From Pseudomonas asiatica (GTDB lineage: Bacteria; Pseudomonadota; Gammaproteobacteria; Pseudomonadales; Pseudomonadaceae): DNA of 64,000 nucleotides. Positions within the stretch are counted from its first letter, which is position 1; each line of letters begins with the position of its first letter. Made by a program: the position numbers and the translations under genes. The DNA is taken from NCBI RefSeq assembly GCF_040214835.1, contig NZ_CP157874.1, positions 3,786,001-3,850,000 of the forward strand, written 5' to 3'. Shown in pieces: positions 25,355 to 34,828 of the stretch. The notes under the pieces were generated by a model. That model had not been told where the DNA came from. It did not search any database and saw only the letters and a program-made list of their open reading frames with translations.

Positions 25355-26599
25355 TCAGACTGCGCTGGCTTCGTCGCCGCTGCCCTGCCCTTCGCTGGCG
25401 CTGGCATGAAGGGCACGCCAGGCCTGGGCCGGGCTGATGCCATTGAGGTAGTAGTTGCCCAACGCCTGCTCGCGGTAGATCGCCGGGTTGTGCGAAGCCA
25501 GGGTGCGGGCATTGCGCCAGTGGCGGTCGAGGCGCCGGGCATTGCTGGTGGCCGATGCGCCGCCGACTTCGAACAACAAGGTGCTCGCTTCCAGCACTTG
25601 CGGCAGGACGATCTGCTGCGCCTGAAAGGCATGGATCTCGGCGTCGGTGTAAAGCTGCTCGGCTACCTCCCCGTGCTGGCCGGCTTCGTACACCGCCTGC
25701 AGGCTCTGGCCCACGGCGGTGACTTGCGCATTGGCGGCGAAGGCCAGGCTCGACAGGCGACCGATCACCGCCTGCACCCGCGGGTCTGCGGCCGGCTGCG
25801 ACTGCCCCGGCACACCGAAGGCGCGGGTGCGGCCCTGGACGAACGCTACGGCATCGGCCAGTACCGCCTGGCCGATACCCGCCAGGGTGGCCAGATGCAC
25901 CGCCTGGTAGAACGCGGTGAGGTACGACTCGGCACGCAACTCGCCCTTGGCGAAACGGCGCAGCAAATGCTGCGGCTGCACGCTGACCCGGGTGAAACGG
26001 GTGGTGCCACTGCCAGTCAGCCGCTGGCCGAAGCCGTCCCAATCGTCGACCCGCTCCACGCCCGGCGCACGGGTCGGCACCACGAGGCTGACAAAGTCGT
26101 CGCCATGGTTGGCCACTGCCGCCACCCAATCGGCGTACAACGTGCCGGTGCAGTAGTACTTTTCGCCGTCCAGGCGGTAACCGCCTTCGTCTTCGCTCAA
26201 CTGCACGCTATTGCCGGTACTGTCGGTGCGCTCGGCCATGGCCGCGCCCCATAGTTCACCGGCGACCACGCGGGCTAACCAGTAGTCCTGGGAGGCGGCG
26301 TCGCCGGACGACAGCCGCCCTTCGACGAAGCCGAAGTGGGCGCGGAAGATTTGCGGCAGGTTGGAATCGGCCTGCCCCAGGCGCACCAGCTGGCGCAGCA
26401 ACTGCGGCAAGGTTGCGCCTGAGCCGCCGTGGCTGCGTGGCACGCGCAGGGCACCGAAGCGGGCCTCGCGCAACCAGGCCACCGGCTCATGGGCCAGGGT
26501 GCGCTGCTGCTCGCGGGCCACCGCGCCTTCGGCAATACGCGCATAGATCGGCGCAAAACGCGCATCCAGTTCGGCATCGGTAATCGTGGTTTGGCTCAT
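25355..26599 (-). CDS. SfnB/DszC-like acyl-CoA-dehydrogenase-fold monooxygenase
   Basis: The 414-aa protein shares the fold and signatures of the 11392-12603 protein: GQADSNLPQIFRAHFGFVEG, KYYCTGTLYADWVAAVA, and FEVGGASATSNARRLDRHWRNART. In the DszC/DszA model an ACAD-fold enzyme oxidises sulfur and an LLM enzyme then cleaves the C-S bond, which fits the gene order here. It lies 21 bp after the DppB-like permease. The exact substrate cannot be told. Confidence 0.87.
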   Translation of the reverse strand: MSQTTITDAELDARFAPIYARIAEGAVAREQQRTLAHEPVAWLREARFGALRVPRSHGGSGATLPQLLRQLVRLGQADSNLPQIFRAHFGFVEGRLSSGDAASQDYWLARVVAGELWGAAMAERTDSTGNSVQLSEDEGGYRLDGEKYYCTGTLYADWVAAVANHGDDFVSLVVPTRAPGVERVDDWDGFGQRLTGSGTTRFTRVSVQPQHLLRRFAKGELRAESYLTAFYQAVHLATLAGIGQAVLADAVAFVQGRTRAFGVPGQSQPAADPRVQAVIGRLSSLAFAANAQVTAVGQSLQAVYEAGQHGEVAEQLYTDAEIHAFQAQQIVLPQVLEASTLLFEVGGASATSNARRLDRHWRNARTLASHNPAIYREQALGNYYLNGISPAQAWRALHASASEGQGSGDEASAV

Positions 26600-26620
26600 G
26601 ATGGTTCCTTTCTCGTGAAT

Positions 26621-27553
26621 TCAGACGCGTGCGGTGCGCGGGTCGATGGCCTGGGTCGCCAGGTCCACCAGCAGGTTGACCAGCACGTAGATCGCTGCCG
26701 CCAGCAGGGTTACGCCGAGCACCAGTGGCACGTCCTTGCTGGCGGTAGCGTCGAGCATCAAACGGCCAATGCCTTGGCGGCCGAACAGCAGCTCCAGCAC
26801 CACGGCGCCGCCGAGCAGGCTGGCGAACACGTAGCCGGCCAGGGTCACCAGCGGCACCAGGGCATGGCGCAGGGCGTGGCGCAGACGCACAGCGATATCC
26901 CCCATGCCACGTGCACGGGCCTGGGTGATGAAGGGTTGTTCCAGTACCTGCTCCAGCGACTGGCGCAACACTTGTGCAAGCACCGCCGCGATCGGCAGCG
27001 CCAGGGCCAGGCTCGGGAGCACCAGCGAGCGCCAACCGCTGGACCCGGACGGCGGTAGCCAATGGAAGTGAAACGCGAAGGCCAGCAGCAGCACCGTGCC
27101 GATCACGAAGTTGGGGGCCGAGGACAGCAACAGCTCGATGCCCGACACCACCGCGCGTAAACGCCGCCCGCGGTTGGCGGTGAGCAGCGCCGAGGCCACT
27201 GCCAGCAGCACCGCCAGCACAGCCGCGCTGCTGGCCAGCGCCAAGGTCGCGGCGGCCTGCTCGCCAATCGCCTGGCCAACCGGTATGCGCAACCGGTACG
27301 ACTCGCCCAGGTCGCCCTTGGCCAGGCGCGCCAGGTAGTGGCCGTATTGCACCCACAGCGGTTGATCGAGGCCGTATTCGGCGCGCACCTGGGCCAGCAG
27401 CGCCTCGCTCGGCATGGCATCCGGGCCGCCGAGGATCGCCAGGGCGGTGTCGCCACCGCTGTGTTGCATGCCAAGGAAGGTCAGGCTGGCCGCCGCCCAT
27501 AGCACGATCACACCGTCACGCAGGCGGCGCAGCAAGATGATCAGCAGTTTCAT
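26621..27553 (-). CDS. ABC importer permease, DppB-like (system 1)
   Basis: The 310-aa permease has the N-terminal TM, GGDTALAILGGPDAMP, YGLDQPLWVQYGHYL, and the EAA loop (ITQARARGMGDIAVRLRHALR). ATG 27553 overlaps the stop of the binding-protein gene (ATGA); the frame from 27574 is overlap. The usual MPGDP motif of this position reads HSGGDT, a small family deviation also worth noting against system 2, which keeps MPGDP. Confidence 0.9.
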   Translation of the reverse strand: MKLLIILLRRLRDGVIVLWAAASLTFLGMQHSGGDTALAILGGPDAMPSEALLAQVRAEYGLDQPLWVQYGHYLARLAKGDLGESYRLRIPVGQAIGEQAAATLALASSAAVLAVLLAVASALLTANRGRRLRAVVSGIELLLSSAPNFVIGTVLLLAFAFHFHWLPPSGSSGWRSLVLPSLALALPIAAVLAQVLRQSLEQVLEQPFITQARARGMGDIAVRLRHALRHALVPLVTLAGYVFASLLGGAVVLELLFGRQGIGRLMLDATASKDVPLVLGVTLLAAAIYVLVNLLVDLATQAIDPRTARV

Positions 27554-29268
27554 GGTTGCTCCTTTGCCAGCCACACGCTGGTAAACAGGGGAACGTTGTG
27601 CGAACCATCGAACAGCACGCCGCCGACTGCGTTGCGGTACGCCAGCAGCATCTGGCTTTCCACCGAGGGCACGGCCGGCACGGTCTCGCCCAGGCGTTGC
27701 TGGGCCCGGCGATACAGCTCGCGGCGCTGCGTCGGGTCGGTGCTGCGCCGGGCGGCACCGAGCAACTGGTCGAGGGTGGCGTCACGGAAGTGGCCGACGT
27801 TCTGGCCGATCATTCGTGCGCTGGGGATGGATTGGCTGTGGTAGAGGATGTACAGGCCATCGGCCGTGTTGGTGTGCCAGTAGCCACCGCCGATGGCGTC
27901 GAAGTTGCCGAGGTAACGCAGCTCCATGACCTTGCTGAGCGGCAGCAGCTCGATGCGCAGGTCGAAGCCGACCTTGCGCAGGTCTGCCTGGGCAGCCACC
28001 GGAACATTGGCCGGGAACGCCGGGTTGTCATAGGTCAGCAAGGTCGCCCCGAGGCGCCGGCCATCACGGCTGCGATAGCCTTCGCCGTCACGCCCGGTCC
28101 AGCCGGCGGCGTCGAGCAAGCGCCCTGCTTCGACCGGGTCGAAGGCCAGGGCATCGCGGGCCACCGGGTCATAGCCGGGGGTATTCACGGCGAGGAAGTC
28201 CCCCTTGGCCAGGTACTCGCCGAAGCCGGAGATCCATGCCAGGCCATCACGGTCGATGGCCTTGGCCACGGCCTGGCGCACCCGCACGTCATCGAACGGC
28301 GCACGGTCGACATTGAAGGTGATGCTGCGCGACGGGTTGCCCTTGCGAATGCGGTTGCGCAGGGTCAGCTTCGGGTTGGCGCGGATCGCCGCGGCATTCT
28401 GCGCCGGTGCGTCCAGGGCCATGTCGCTGTCGGCAGCCTCCAGGGAGGTGTAGCGGATCATCGCTTCGGGCACGTAGCTGAGCTCGATGCCGTCCAGGTA
28501 GGCCTCGCCCTGGTGGTTGATTGCCGGCGGTGCCCAGTTGTACCCCGGGCGGCGGACAAAGCTGGCACGCTGGTCGCGCACCCAGCCGGTCAGCACGAAA
28601 GGCCCGGTGCCGATGGGCTGGCTGGCGATGGTCTTCGGCGCCTCGAGGATCTGCCGTGGCGAGATCATCCCCAGCCAGGCCTGCGACAGCACATCGAGAA
28701 ACGGCGCATAGGGCGCACGCAGGGTCGCCTCGAATGTGTACTCGTCCACCACCCGCCCCTTCAGGTACGGCGCGATATAGGCGGCGGCCAGTGGCGACTT
28801 GGTCACGGGGTCACGCATGTGTTCGAGGTTGACCCGCACCGCCTCGGCGTTGAAGCGCTCGCCATCGCTGAAAGTGACGTCGTCACGCAGGTGGAAGGTG
28901 TAGGTCAGGCCGTCGGCGCTGATGTCCCAGCTTTTCGCCAGCCACGGCGTGAGGGTGCCGTCCTCGGCCTGGTACACCAGGCAGTCGAACAGGATGCGGC
29001 CCATCCACTGCATGTTGCCATTGGACAGCGCGTGTATATCGAAGCTGCCAGCGTCGCTCGCCGCCGACACGCGCAGGATGCCACCGCGCTTGCCGGGCTG
29101 CTGCTCGACGAAGTCGCTGGCCGGGTAGCGCATCACGCCGTTCACTTCGCTGAGCGCTTCGCCCTTGAGCAGCGCCTGGCTCTGCGCGGACGTGGCGGGT
29201 GAGCAGACGGCAACCAACAGCGCACTGGCCACCAGGCATGTATTGAATAATCGGGAATTCGGCTGCAC
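27550..29268 (-). CDS. Periplasmic substrate-binding protein of Opp/Dpp-type ABC importer (system 1)
   Basis: The 572-aa family 5 solute-binding protein has a Sec signal (LVASALLVAVCSPATSA) with likely cleavage after TSA; unlike its system 2 counterpart it has no lipobox before mature protein. Conserved blocks include RGGILRVSAASDAGSFDIHA, FNAEAVRVNLEHM and IGTGPFVLTGW. The GTG start at 29268 is preceded by AAAGGG. It heads an operon of binding protein, permease, two flavoenzymes, reductase, permease, ATPase and exporter, and is divergent from a TonB receptor gene, so the ligand probably enters through that receptor. Confidence 0.9.
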   Translation of the reverse strand: MQPNSRLFNTCLVASALLVAVCSPATSAQSQALLKGEALSEVNGVMRYPASDFVEQQPGKRGGILRVSAASDAGSFDIHALSNGNMQWMGRILFDCLVYQAEDGTLTPWLAKSWDISADGLTYTFHLRDDVTFSDGERFNAEAVRVNLEHMRDPVTKSPLAAAYIAPYLKGRVVDEYTFEATLRAPYAPFLDVLSQAWLGMISPRQILEAPKTIASQPIGTGPFVLTGWVRDQRASFVRRPGYNWAPPAINHQGEAYLDGIELSYVPEAMIRYTSLEAADSDMALDAPAQNAAAIRANPKLTLRNRIRKGNPSRSITFNVDRAPFDDVRVRQAVAKAIDRDGLAWISGFGEYLAKGDFLAVNTPGYDPVARDALAFDPVEAGRLLDAAGWTGRDGEGYRSRDGRRLGATLLTYDNPAFPANVPVAAQADLRKVGFDLRIELLPLSKVMELRYLGNFDAIGGGYWHTNTADGLYILYHSQSIPSARMIGQNVGHFRDATLDQLLGAARRSTDPTQRRELYRRAQQRLGETVPAVPSVESQMLLAYRNAVGGVLFDGSHNVPLFTSVWLAKEQP

Positions 29269-29306
29269 AGCGGGCCCTTTGTATAGACGGCTACATAAAG
29301 GGCTAT

Positions 29307-29322
29307 TGCAGTTGTCGTGCCA
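29307..29322 (-). promoter_or_regulatory. Sigma-54 promoter of ABC importer system 1 operon
   Basis: The minus strand reads TGGCACGACAACTGCA, matching the -24/-12 consensus TGGCACGrNNNTTGCW except C for the first T of TTGC, with correct spacing. A start near 29296 gives a ~28-nt leader before the GTG. Confidence 0.75.
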
Positions 29323-29470
29323 GCGTTAACACTGCGCATTCATTGAGGCTAGTTCAAACCGCCTGACGCATTAACCATACAAACTGTTTCATCCCTGTTG
29401 CGCTGACAACATCCAACCCTTTGGGCTGCGCTGTCGCGTAGATAACTGAAATTGCAAGCAATCCGCATCC

Positions 29471-29559
29471 CCTGTGGGAGCGGCTTCAGCCGCGAATAAT
29501 CCAACGCGGTGCATGGCACCGGCTGCGCCGGTGTTCGCGGCTAAAGCCGCTCCCACAGG
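29471..29559. repeat. REPIN between the two divergent sigma-54 promoters
   Basis: CCTGTGGGAGCGGCTTCAGC with its inverted counterpart GCTAAAGCCGCTCCCACAGG flank a palindromic centre. It sits between the oppositely directed candidate promoters at 29307 and 29699. Confidence 0.85.
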
Positions 29560-29698
29560 TTGCACCATAGCATTCGGATATTTGGATATAACCTGCACTG
29601 TTCCGCAAACAACAGGAGCGCAACAAAATTTGCTGTTTTATTCAGCACTTCACACTAAAACTTTGGCCACACCCCCAAACTTCCGGCCTTTCGCCAGC

Positions 29699-29714
29699 TG
29701 GCACAGAAACTGCT
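29699..29714 (+). promoter_or_regulatory. Sigma-54 promoter of the TonB-dependent receptor gene
   Basis: TGGCACAGAAACTGCT keeps TGGCAC and TGC with GG and GC 10 nt apart. Transcription would start near 29725, about 64 nt before the ATG. No Fur box is evident here, which argues against simple iron control of the receptor. Confidence 0.7.
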
Positions 29715-29788
29715 CTTACACATTTCGACAGGCCTGACTATTCCCATAGAACGCCGAGGACCTACGATGACTTGCAAGGAATTGAACG

Positions 29789-31900
29789 ATGCGTGCGATT
29801 CAACCCCAACCACTGCGCCTGGCCATCCGCCACGCCGCCCTGGCCACCGCGGCCACGGCCCTGCTGGCCCCGGTCACGGTACTGGCCGCTGAGCAAACCC
29901 TGGGCACGGTGACCGTGCAGGCCGCCAAGCAATCCGAAGTACAACAGGCCGCCAGCGCCCTGGCCGAGGTGCCCGGCGGCACCAGCGTGGTCGACAGCGA
30001 AGAGGTCGCCAAAGGCCGCACTGCCACACTGCAGGACACCCTCGGCTACCAGCCCGGGGTATTCGTGCAGTCCACCGGCGGCAACGACGCGGCGAAGATC
30101 TCGATCCGCGGCTCCGGTGCCAATACCTCGCCCGGCTATTTCCGTGAGGGCATCAAGTTCCTGTTCGACGGCCTGCCGCTGACCGGCCCTGGCGGCACAC
30201 CCTATGAATTCCTCAACGCCAGCGGCGTGAACTACACCGAAATCCTGCGCGGCGCCAACGCCTTTCAATATGGCGCGCTGACCCTCGGCGGCGCGGTCAA
30301 CTTCGTCAACCACAGCGGCTACAGCGCCCCCGGCCTGCGCGTGCGCGCCGAAGCCGGCAGCTACCACTACCAGAAGCAGAGCATCAGCTACGGTGGGGTC
30401 GAGGGCGACCTGGACTACTACCTGCAGGCCGACAACTACCGCAACGAGGGTTTCCGCGACTACAGCCTGTCGAAGAGCTCGGGCATCGTCGCCAATGCCG
30501 GCTACCGCTTCAGCCCCAAGCTGGAAACCCGCCTGCTGCTGCGCTACCGCGACGAAACCCACAACGACCCCAGCGCCACCACCCTCGACGCCGCGCTGCA
30601 CCACCCGCGCCGCGCCAGCGCCACCGCCGAGACCAGCGGTGCCGGTGCACGCCGCCCGGGCAGCATCTGGGTGGGCAGCAAGACCACTTATACCTTTGAC
30701 GACGATGCACGGCTGACCTTCGGCCTGTCGTATCACGACTATCGCCACACCAACAGCCCGCGCAGCCCGAGCAATCCCAGTTACTGGGACTGGCACGACC
30801 TCGGCCTGCTGCTGGGCTACGACCGGGTCGACTACCTGTTCGGCCACGAAAGCCGCAGCAGCATCGCCTTCACCTCCACCCAGCACCTGCGTGGCGGGGT
30901 GAACTCGGCCAACGACGACAAGCTGTCGCTCAAGCAGGTCAACTACAAGGATTCGTTCGACCGGGTGATCGCCCTGGGCAACGATATCAACCTGGTCGAC
31001 AACCTCTGGCTCACCAGCGGCGTGTCGTTCATCAACGTGCGGCGCAAGATCAACATCGACCACGCGGTGAACCCCAACACCACCAACTTCCCGCAGCATG
31101 TGGACTACGACAACTGGAGCGTCGCCCCGCGCATCGGCCTGCGCTACGAGTTCAGCCCGAACCTGCAGGTATTCACCAACTTCAGCCGCAGCATCGACCC
31201 GCCTGCTTCCTGGGAATATTCGGGCTCCGGGCCGACCCTGCCTTACATCCGCCCGCTGGTGGAGCAGAAGGCCAACACCTTCGAGGTCGGTATCAAGGGC
31301 TCGCACGGCATCTTCGATGGCAGCCTGGCACTGTACCGCTCGTGGATCCACGACGAGCTGCTGAATGTGCAGATCATCCCCGCCACATCATCGTCGGCAG
31401 CGGTCACCGGTGCCTTCAACGCCTCACCGACCATCCACCAGGGTGTCGAGGCCGGCCTCAACACCCGTCTCTGGGAAAACCCGCAGGGCGACCTGGTACG
31501 CTGGCGCCAGGTGTACACCTACAACGACTTCTACTACCGGCATGACGACACCTTCGGCGACAACCAGTTGCCGGGCGTGCCCAAGCACATCTACCAGGGC
31601 GAGCTGCAGTATCAGGACCACAGCGGCTGGTACACCGGAATCAACGTGCAGTCGGCCTCGCGCACGGCAGTGGACTATGCCAATACCCTGTATGCGCCGT
31701 CGTACACCATCTGGGGGGCGAACCTGGGGTATGAGGCACCGAAGGGCAACTGGAAGGTGTCGCTGGACCTGAAGAACCTGGCAAACAAGGCGTACGTGAC
31801 GGCGGTGACGCCGGTGTACAACGCGCGCGGGCAGGATACTGCGTCGTTCTGGCCCGGGGATGGGATTGGCGCGTACGTGGGGGTCGAGTTCAGGTACTGA
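29789..31900 (+). CDS. TonB-dependent outer-membrane receptor
   Basis: The 703-aa protein has a signal peptide (about residues 1-34, ending VTVLAA), a candidate TonB box TLGTVTV just after it, a plug domain (LQDTLGYQPGVFVQS, SIRGSGANTSPGY) and a 22-strand barrel ending in VEFRY, with the terminal aromatic residue needed for assembly. It would move a large or scarce ligand across the outer membrane using TonB/ExbBD. Being divergent from the system 1 ABC operon with matching sigma-54 promoters suggests a shared organosulfur or metallophore-like ligand. ATG 29789 is chosen for AAGGAA 7 nt upstream; an ATG at 29767 is out of frame. Confidence 0.9.
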   Translation: MRAIQPQPLRLAIRHAALATAATALLAPVTVLAAEQTLGTVTVQAAKQSEVQQAASALAEVPGGTSVVDSEEVAKGRTATLQDTLGYQPGVFVQSTGGNDAAKISIRGSGANTSPGYFREGIKFLFDGLPLTGPGGTPYEFLNASGVNYTEILRGANAFQYGALTLGGAVNFVNHSGYSAPGLRVRAEAGSYHYQKQSISYGGVEGDLDYYLQADNYRNEGFRDYSLSKSSGIVANAGYRFSPKLETRLLLRYRDETHNDPSATTLDAALHHPRRASATAETSGAGARRPGSIWVGSKTTYTFDDDARLTFGLSYHDYRHTNSPRSPSNPSYWDWHDLGLLLGYDRVDYLFGHESRSSIAFTSTQHLRGGVNSANDDKLSLKQVNYKDSFDRVIALGNDINLVDNLWLTSGVSFINVRRKINIDHAVNPNTTNFPQHVDYDNWSVAPRIGLRYEFSPNLQVFTNFSRSIDPPASWEYSGSGPTLPYIRPLVEQKANTFEVGIKGSHGIFDGSLALYRSWIHDELLNVQIIPATSSSAAVTGAFNASPTIHQGVEAGLNTRLWENPQGDLVRWRQVYTYNDFYYRHDDTFGDNQLPGVPKHIYQGELQYQDHSGWYTGINVQSASRTAVDYANTLYAPSYTIWGANLGYEAPKGNWKVSLDLKNLANKAYVTAVTPVYNARGQDTASFWPGDGIGAYVGVEFRY

Positions 31901-31947
31901 CCACGCAGCAACGTGGTTGATAGCGCGTCCATTACGCATTCGAAATC

Positions 31948-31973
31948 GAGCGCCGCCCCACGGCGCTCGGTTT
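31948..31973 (+). terminator. Hairpin after the TonB receptor gene
   Basis: GAGCGCCG-CCCCA-CGGCGCTC forms an 8-bp stem followed by GGTTT, 48 bp after the stop codon. The T-run is poor, so this is a moderate prediction. Confidence 0.5.
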
Positions 31974-32099
31974 CCAGGAGCGCTGTTCGCACCGAAGGGC
32001 TTCACAGGGCAAGTGGAAGGTTTCAGCATTGACCTGAATCAATCAAACGCCATAGGCGGTGTTGTAAACAGCACACCAAACATATGGGAATGCAGTTTG

Positions 32100-32411
32100 A
32101 TGAGCGAGTCCAACCCGGCAACCAGAATTATCTGCAACAATCTTGAACTGGCCGATCAATTGCGCCAGCTGTTGGCGCCTATAGCACCTGATTGCGAGGT
32201 ACTGAGTACGCCTGGCAATTGCAGCGCCGTGCCGCTTTGCCGCTGGCTCGGTGAAGCAAAGTTGGGCTCGGCTGGGCAGGTACAGGCCGCTTTGCTGGAT
32301 GCCACCGAGGTTCTCGAACAGACCCGACACGCCTTCAAATCCCGCGAACTGGGGCTGCTGCGGCGACGCTTGGTTGCATTGCTGGATAAATTGTCGGAAG
32401 ATCCTCAATGA
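32100..32411 (+). CDS. Hypothetical 103-aa protein
   Basis: The product starts MSESNPATRIICNNLELADQ and is helical, with no signal peptide or membrane helix and two Cys residues in the central part. I do not recognise the family. The start at 32100 follows a poor ribosome site (GGGAATGCAGTTTG), so expression may be low or the start may be another. A very strong terminator follows, which isolates it from the c-di-GMP/aerotaxis operon. It is kept because the frame shows normal high-GC codon use over its whole length. Confidence 0.55.
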   Translation: MSESNPATRIICNNLELADQLRQLLAPIAPDCEVLSTPGNCSAVPLCRWLGEAKLGSAGQVQAALLDATEVLEQTRHAFKSRELGLLRRRLVALLDKLSEDPQ

Positions 32412-32487
32412 TGTGAATGTGCCATCACCAGGTTCCGCCCTGCGGGAACCGGCTTTGCCGAGCAGGATAATAGGCCTGAAAGACGAA

Positions 32488-32540
32488 GCGCCGTGGCAAC
32501 AAGTTCTTGAACAGAACTTGTTGCCACGGCGCTTTTTTTT
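32488..32540 (+). terminator. Very strong intrinsic terminator (19-bp perfect stem)
   Basis: Arms at 32488-32506 and 32514-32532 are exactly complementary (starting GCGCCGTGGCAACAAG), with a 7-nt loop, and are followed by eight T residues. It ends transcription 77-129 nt after the 103-aa gene. Confidence 0.95.
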
Positions 32541-32581
32541 GGTTCAGCGGAAAGGAACTTCACCAACACCGGGGGAAGCGA

Positions 32582-34828
32582 ATGAAGGTTACAAAAGACC
32601 TCGAGGAATTGCTCAAGCGTATCCGTCTCGATCACGCGGAGATTGCCGAACGCTTTCGCTTTCTCGACTGGAGCGCCGAAGACGCCAGGCGACTAGGTGC
32701 GGCAGCTCAGTACATGGCCCCGTCCCAGCAGGCTTTCGTCGACCATCTGTACCGTCACCTGGCGGAATTCTCCACGCCCTCTGCATTGCTTCGCACACCG
32801 GAGGTCACCGCCCGTTTGAAGCAGAGCCAGGCCGAGTACTACCAGTGCCTGTGGGGCGGCCCCTACGATGAAACCTACGTCAACGGCCGCCTGCGTATCG
32901 GCGTGATCCACCAGCAGATCGGCCTGGAACTGAAGTGGTACCTCGGCAGCTATCGGCTGTACCTCGACGACATGCTGGAAAGCGTGTTTGGCAACAGCCC
33001 GGATGCCACGCTCTATTCAAGCCTGTTGAAGGCGGTGTTCTTCGACATGACGCTGGCCATCGATACCTACAGTGCGGCCCAGCACAAGGCGCTGGAAGAT
33101 AGCGAGGCTCGCTTCGCCCGCGCGCTACGCGGTGCCAACGACGGGCTGTGGGACTGGCACGTCGACCAGGATCGGCTTTACGTCTCGGAGCGCTGGGCCA
33201 GCATGCTCGGCCTCAGCCGCGATAGCATCGGCGAGAGCAGTTCCAGTTGGTTCGGCCGCGTGCACCCGGATGACCTGCCGGATTTTCGCCATGCCATCGA
33301 TGCCCATCTACAAGGGCAGATATCGTCCGTTCACCATGAGTACCGTATCCGCAAGCACAACGGTGACTACATCTGGGTCCTCGTGCGAGGGGTCGCCGAA
33401 ATGACCACCCCTGGCGAGCTACGCATGGCTGGCTCGCAGTCCGATATCAGTGCGCGCAAGGATGCCGAGCAGCGCCTACAACATACCGCCCAGCACGACC
33501 CGTTGACCGGCCTGGCCAACCGCATCCGGCTTGACGAGCAGATGCAGAAGACCTTCAGGAAGCAGCGCAAGGGCGGTGACTACGAGGCGTTGCTGTTCAT
33601 CGACCTGGACCGCTTCAAGCTGATCAACGATAGCCTCGGCCACAACGTCGGTGATCGCGTGCTGGTGGAAGTGGCTGTGCGCTTGAAAGAATCCCTGCGC
33701 CCCACTGACCAACTGTTCCGCTTCGGCGGCGACGAATTCATCGTCCTGCTTCACGACCTCACCTGCGACCGCGACGCCGAGCAGATATCCCAGCGCATCC
33801 TCGACAATCTGCATCAACCGCTGCACATGGACGGTCGTACCCTGGTGGTCAGCGCCAGCATCGGTATCGCGCCATTGCACGACAATGGCAAAGCCCTGGA
33901 TGTGCTGCAGGCTGCCGACCTTGCCCTCTACCGAGCCAAGTCTGCCGGCAAGGCGCGCTTCGCCCACTACGACGAAACATTGCAGGACACCGCACAGCAG
34001 CATCTGGAACTGGAGTCCGCGCTAGGCCAGGCACTGCAACAGAATGAATTCGAACTGTACTACCAACCGATCTATCGCCTGGACCAAGGGACACCGCTGG
34101 TGACCGGGGTCGAAGCGCTGCTGCGGTGGCGCCATGGCGAACGCTTGATCTCGCCACTGGAGTTCATCCCTGCGCTGGAGGAGTCGGGAGAGATCATCCG
34201 CGTCGGCGAATGGGTACTGCGCCAGGCTTGCCAGCAGACCCGAGCCTGGCAACTGGCCGGGCATGAGCGCCTGCGCTGTTCGGTGAACATTTCCAGCACC
34301 CAATTGCAACAAGCCGACTTCACCCTCCGGCTGATCGATATCCTGCAAGAAAGCGGCCTGCCTCCCGCCAGCCTGATCCTGGAGATCACCGAAAGCCAAC
34401 TGATGCATGACGACATGGACACATTGGCCTGCCTGCATGAGTTGACCAGCCTTGGTGTTCTGCTGGCGCTTGACGACTTCGGCACGGGTTACTCCTCGCT
34501 TGGTTACCTCACACGCTTTCCGCTGCACATCCTCAAGCTCGACAAGAGCTTCATCACCGGCGTTCCTTACGAGAACAAACAGAGCGCGATCAGCCAGGCG
34601 ATCATCGTTCTCGGCCGTAGCCTTGGTCTGGAAGTAGTGGCCGAAGGCATCGAGAGTTCGGCACAACTCGAATTCGTGGTGGGTGAAGGCTGCCATTACG
34701 CCCAAGGCTACTGGTTCAGTCGGCCACAACCTGCCGCCCAGATACAACATCTGCTCAGCACAGAAGACCGTTTCGAGGGGAGCGCAGTTACCCGGCGGGT
34801 ACCCATCAGTTCAGGAGAAAAACAATGA
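32582..34828 (+). CDS. Globin-coupled PAS-GGDEF-EAL c-di-GMP signalling protein
   Basis: The 748-aa protein has a protoglobin sensor (about residues 1-165, with proximal His110 in [13 protein letters not shown]), a PAS domain (~175-295), a GGDEF domain (GGDEF at 382-386, inhibitory I-site RPTD at 373-376) and an EAL domain (EALLRW from 511, [25 protein letters not shown]). Both catalytic signatures look intact, so it could make and degrade c-di-GMP in response to haem-bound O2 or NO. It is coupled to the aerotaxis receptor by an ATGA overlap. From published P. putida work I recall an equivalent pair, PP2258 with aer1, affecting motility. ATG 32582 follows GGGGGAAGCGA. Confidence 0.93.
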   Translation: MKVTKDLEELLKRIRLDHAEIAERFRFLDWSAEDARRLGAAAQYMAPSQQAFVDHLYRHLAEFSTPSALLRTPEVTARLKQSQAEYYQCLWGGPYDETYVNGRLRIGVIHQQIGLELKWYLGSYRLYLDDMLESVFGNSPDATLYSSLLKAVFFDMTLAIDTYSAAQHKALEDSEARFARALRGANDGLWDWHVDQDRLYVSERWASMLGLSRDSIGESSSSWFGRVHPDDLPDFRHAIDAHLQGQISSVHHEYRIRKHNGDYIWVLVRGVAEMTTPGELRMAGSQSDISARKDAEQRLQHTAQHDPLTGLANRIRLDEQMQKTFRKQRKGGDYEALLFIDLDRFKLINDSLGHNVGDRVLVEVAVRLKESLRPTDQLFRFGGDEFIVLLHDLTCDRDAEQISQRILDNLHQPLHMDGRTLVVSASIGIAPLHDNGKALDVLQAADLALYRAKSAGKARFAHYDETLQDTAQQHLELESALGQALQQNEFELYYQPIYRLDQGTPLVTGVEALLRWRHGERLISPLEFIPALEESGEIIRVGEWVLRQACQQTRAWQLAGHERLRCSVNISSTQLQQADFTLRLIDILQESGLPPASLILEITESQLMHDDMDTLACLHELTSLGVLLALDDFGTGYSSLGYLTRFPLHILKLDKSFITGVPYENKQSAISQAIIVLGRSLGLEVVAEGIESSAQLEFVVGEGCHYAQGYWFSRPQPAAQIQHLLSTEDRFEGSAVTRRVPISSGEKQ

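Noticed and set aside
24018..26129. 703-aa reading frame covering the LLM gene and beyond
   Set aside because: The part upstream of 25340 is antisense-free read-through within the SfnB-like gene in another frame; the LLM start at 25340 has a strong ribosome site and family-typical N-terminus.
29762..31351. 529-aa minus-strand frame opposite the TonB receptor
   Set aside because: It is a Val/Ala/Gly-rich antisense shadow of the receptor gene with no recognisable domain.
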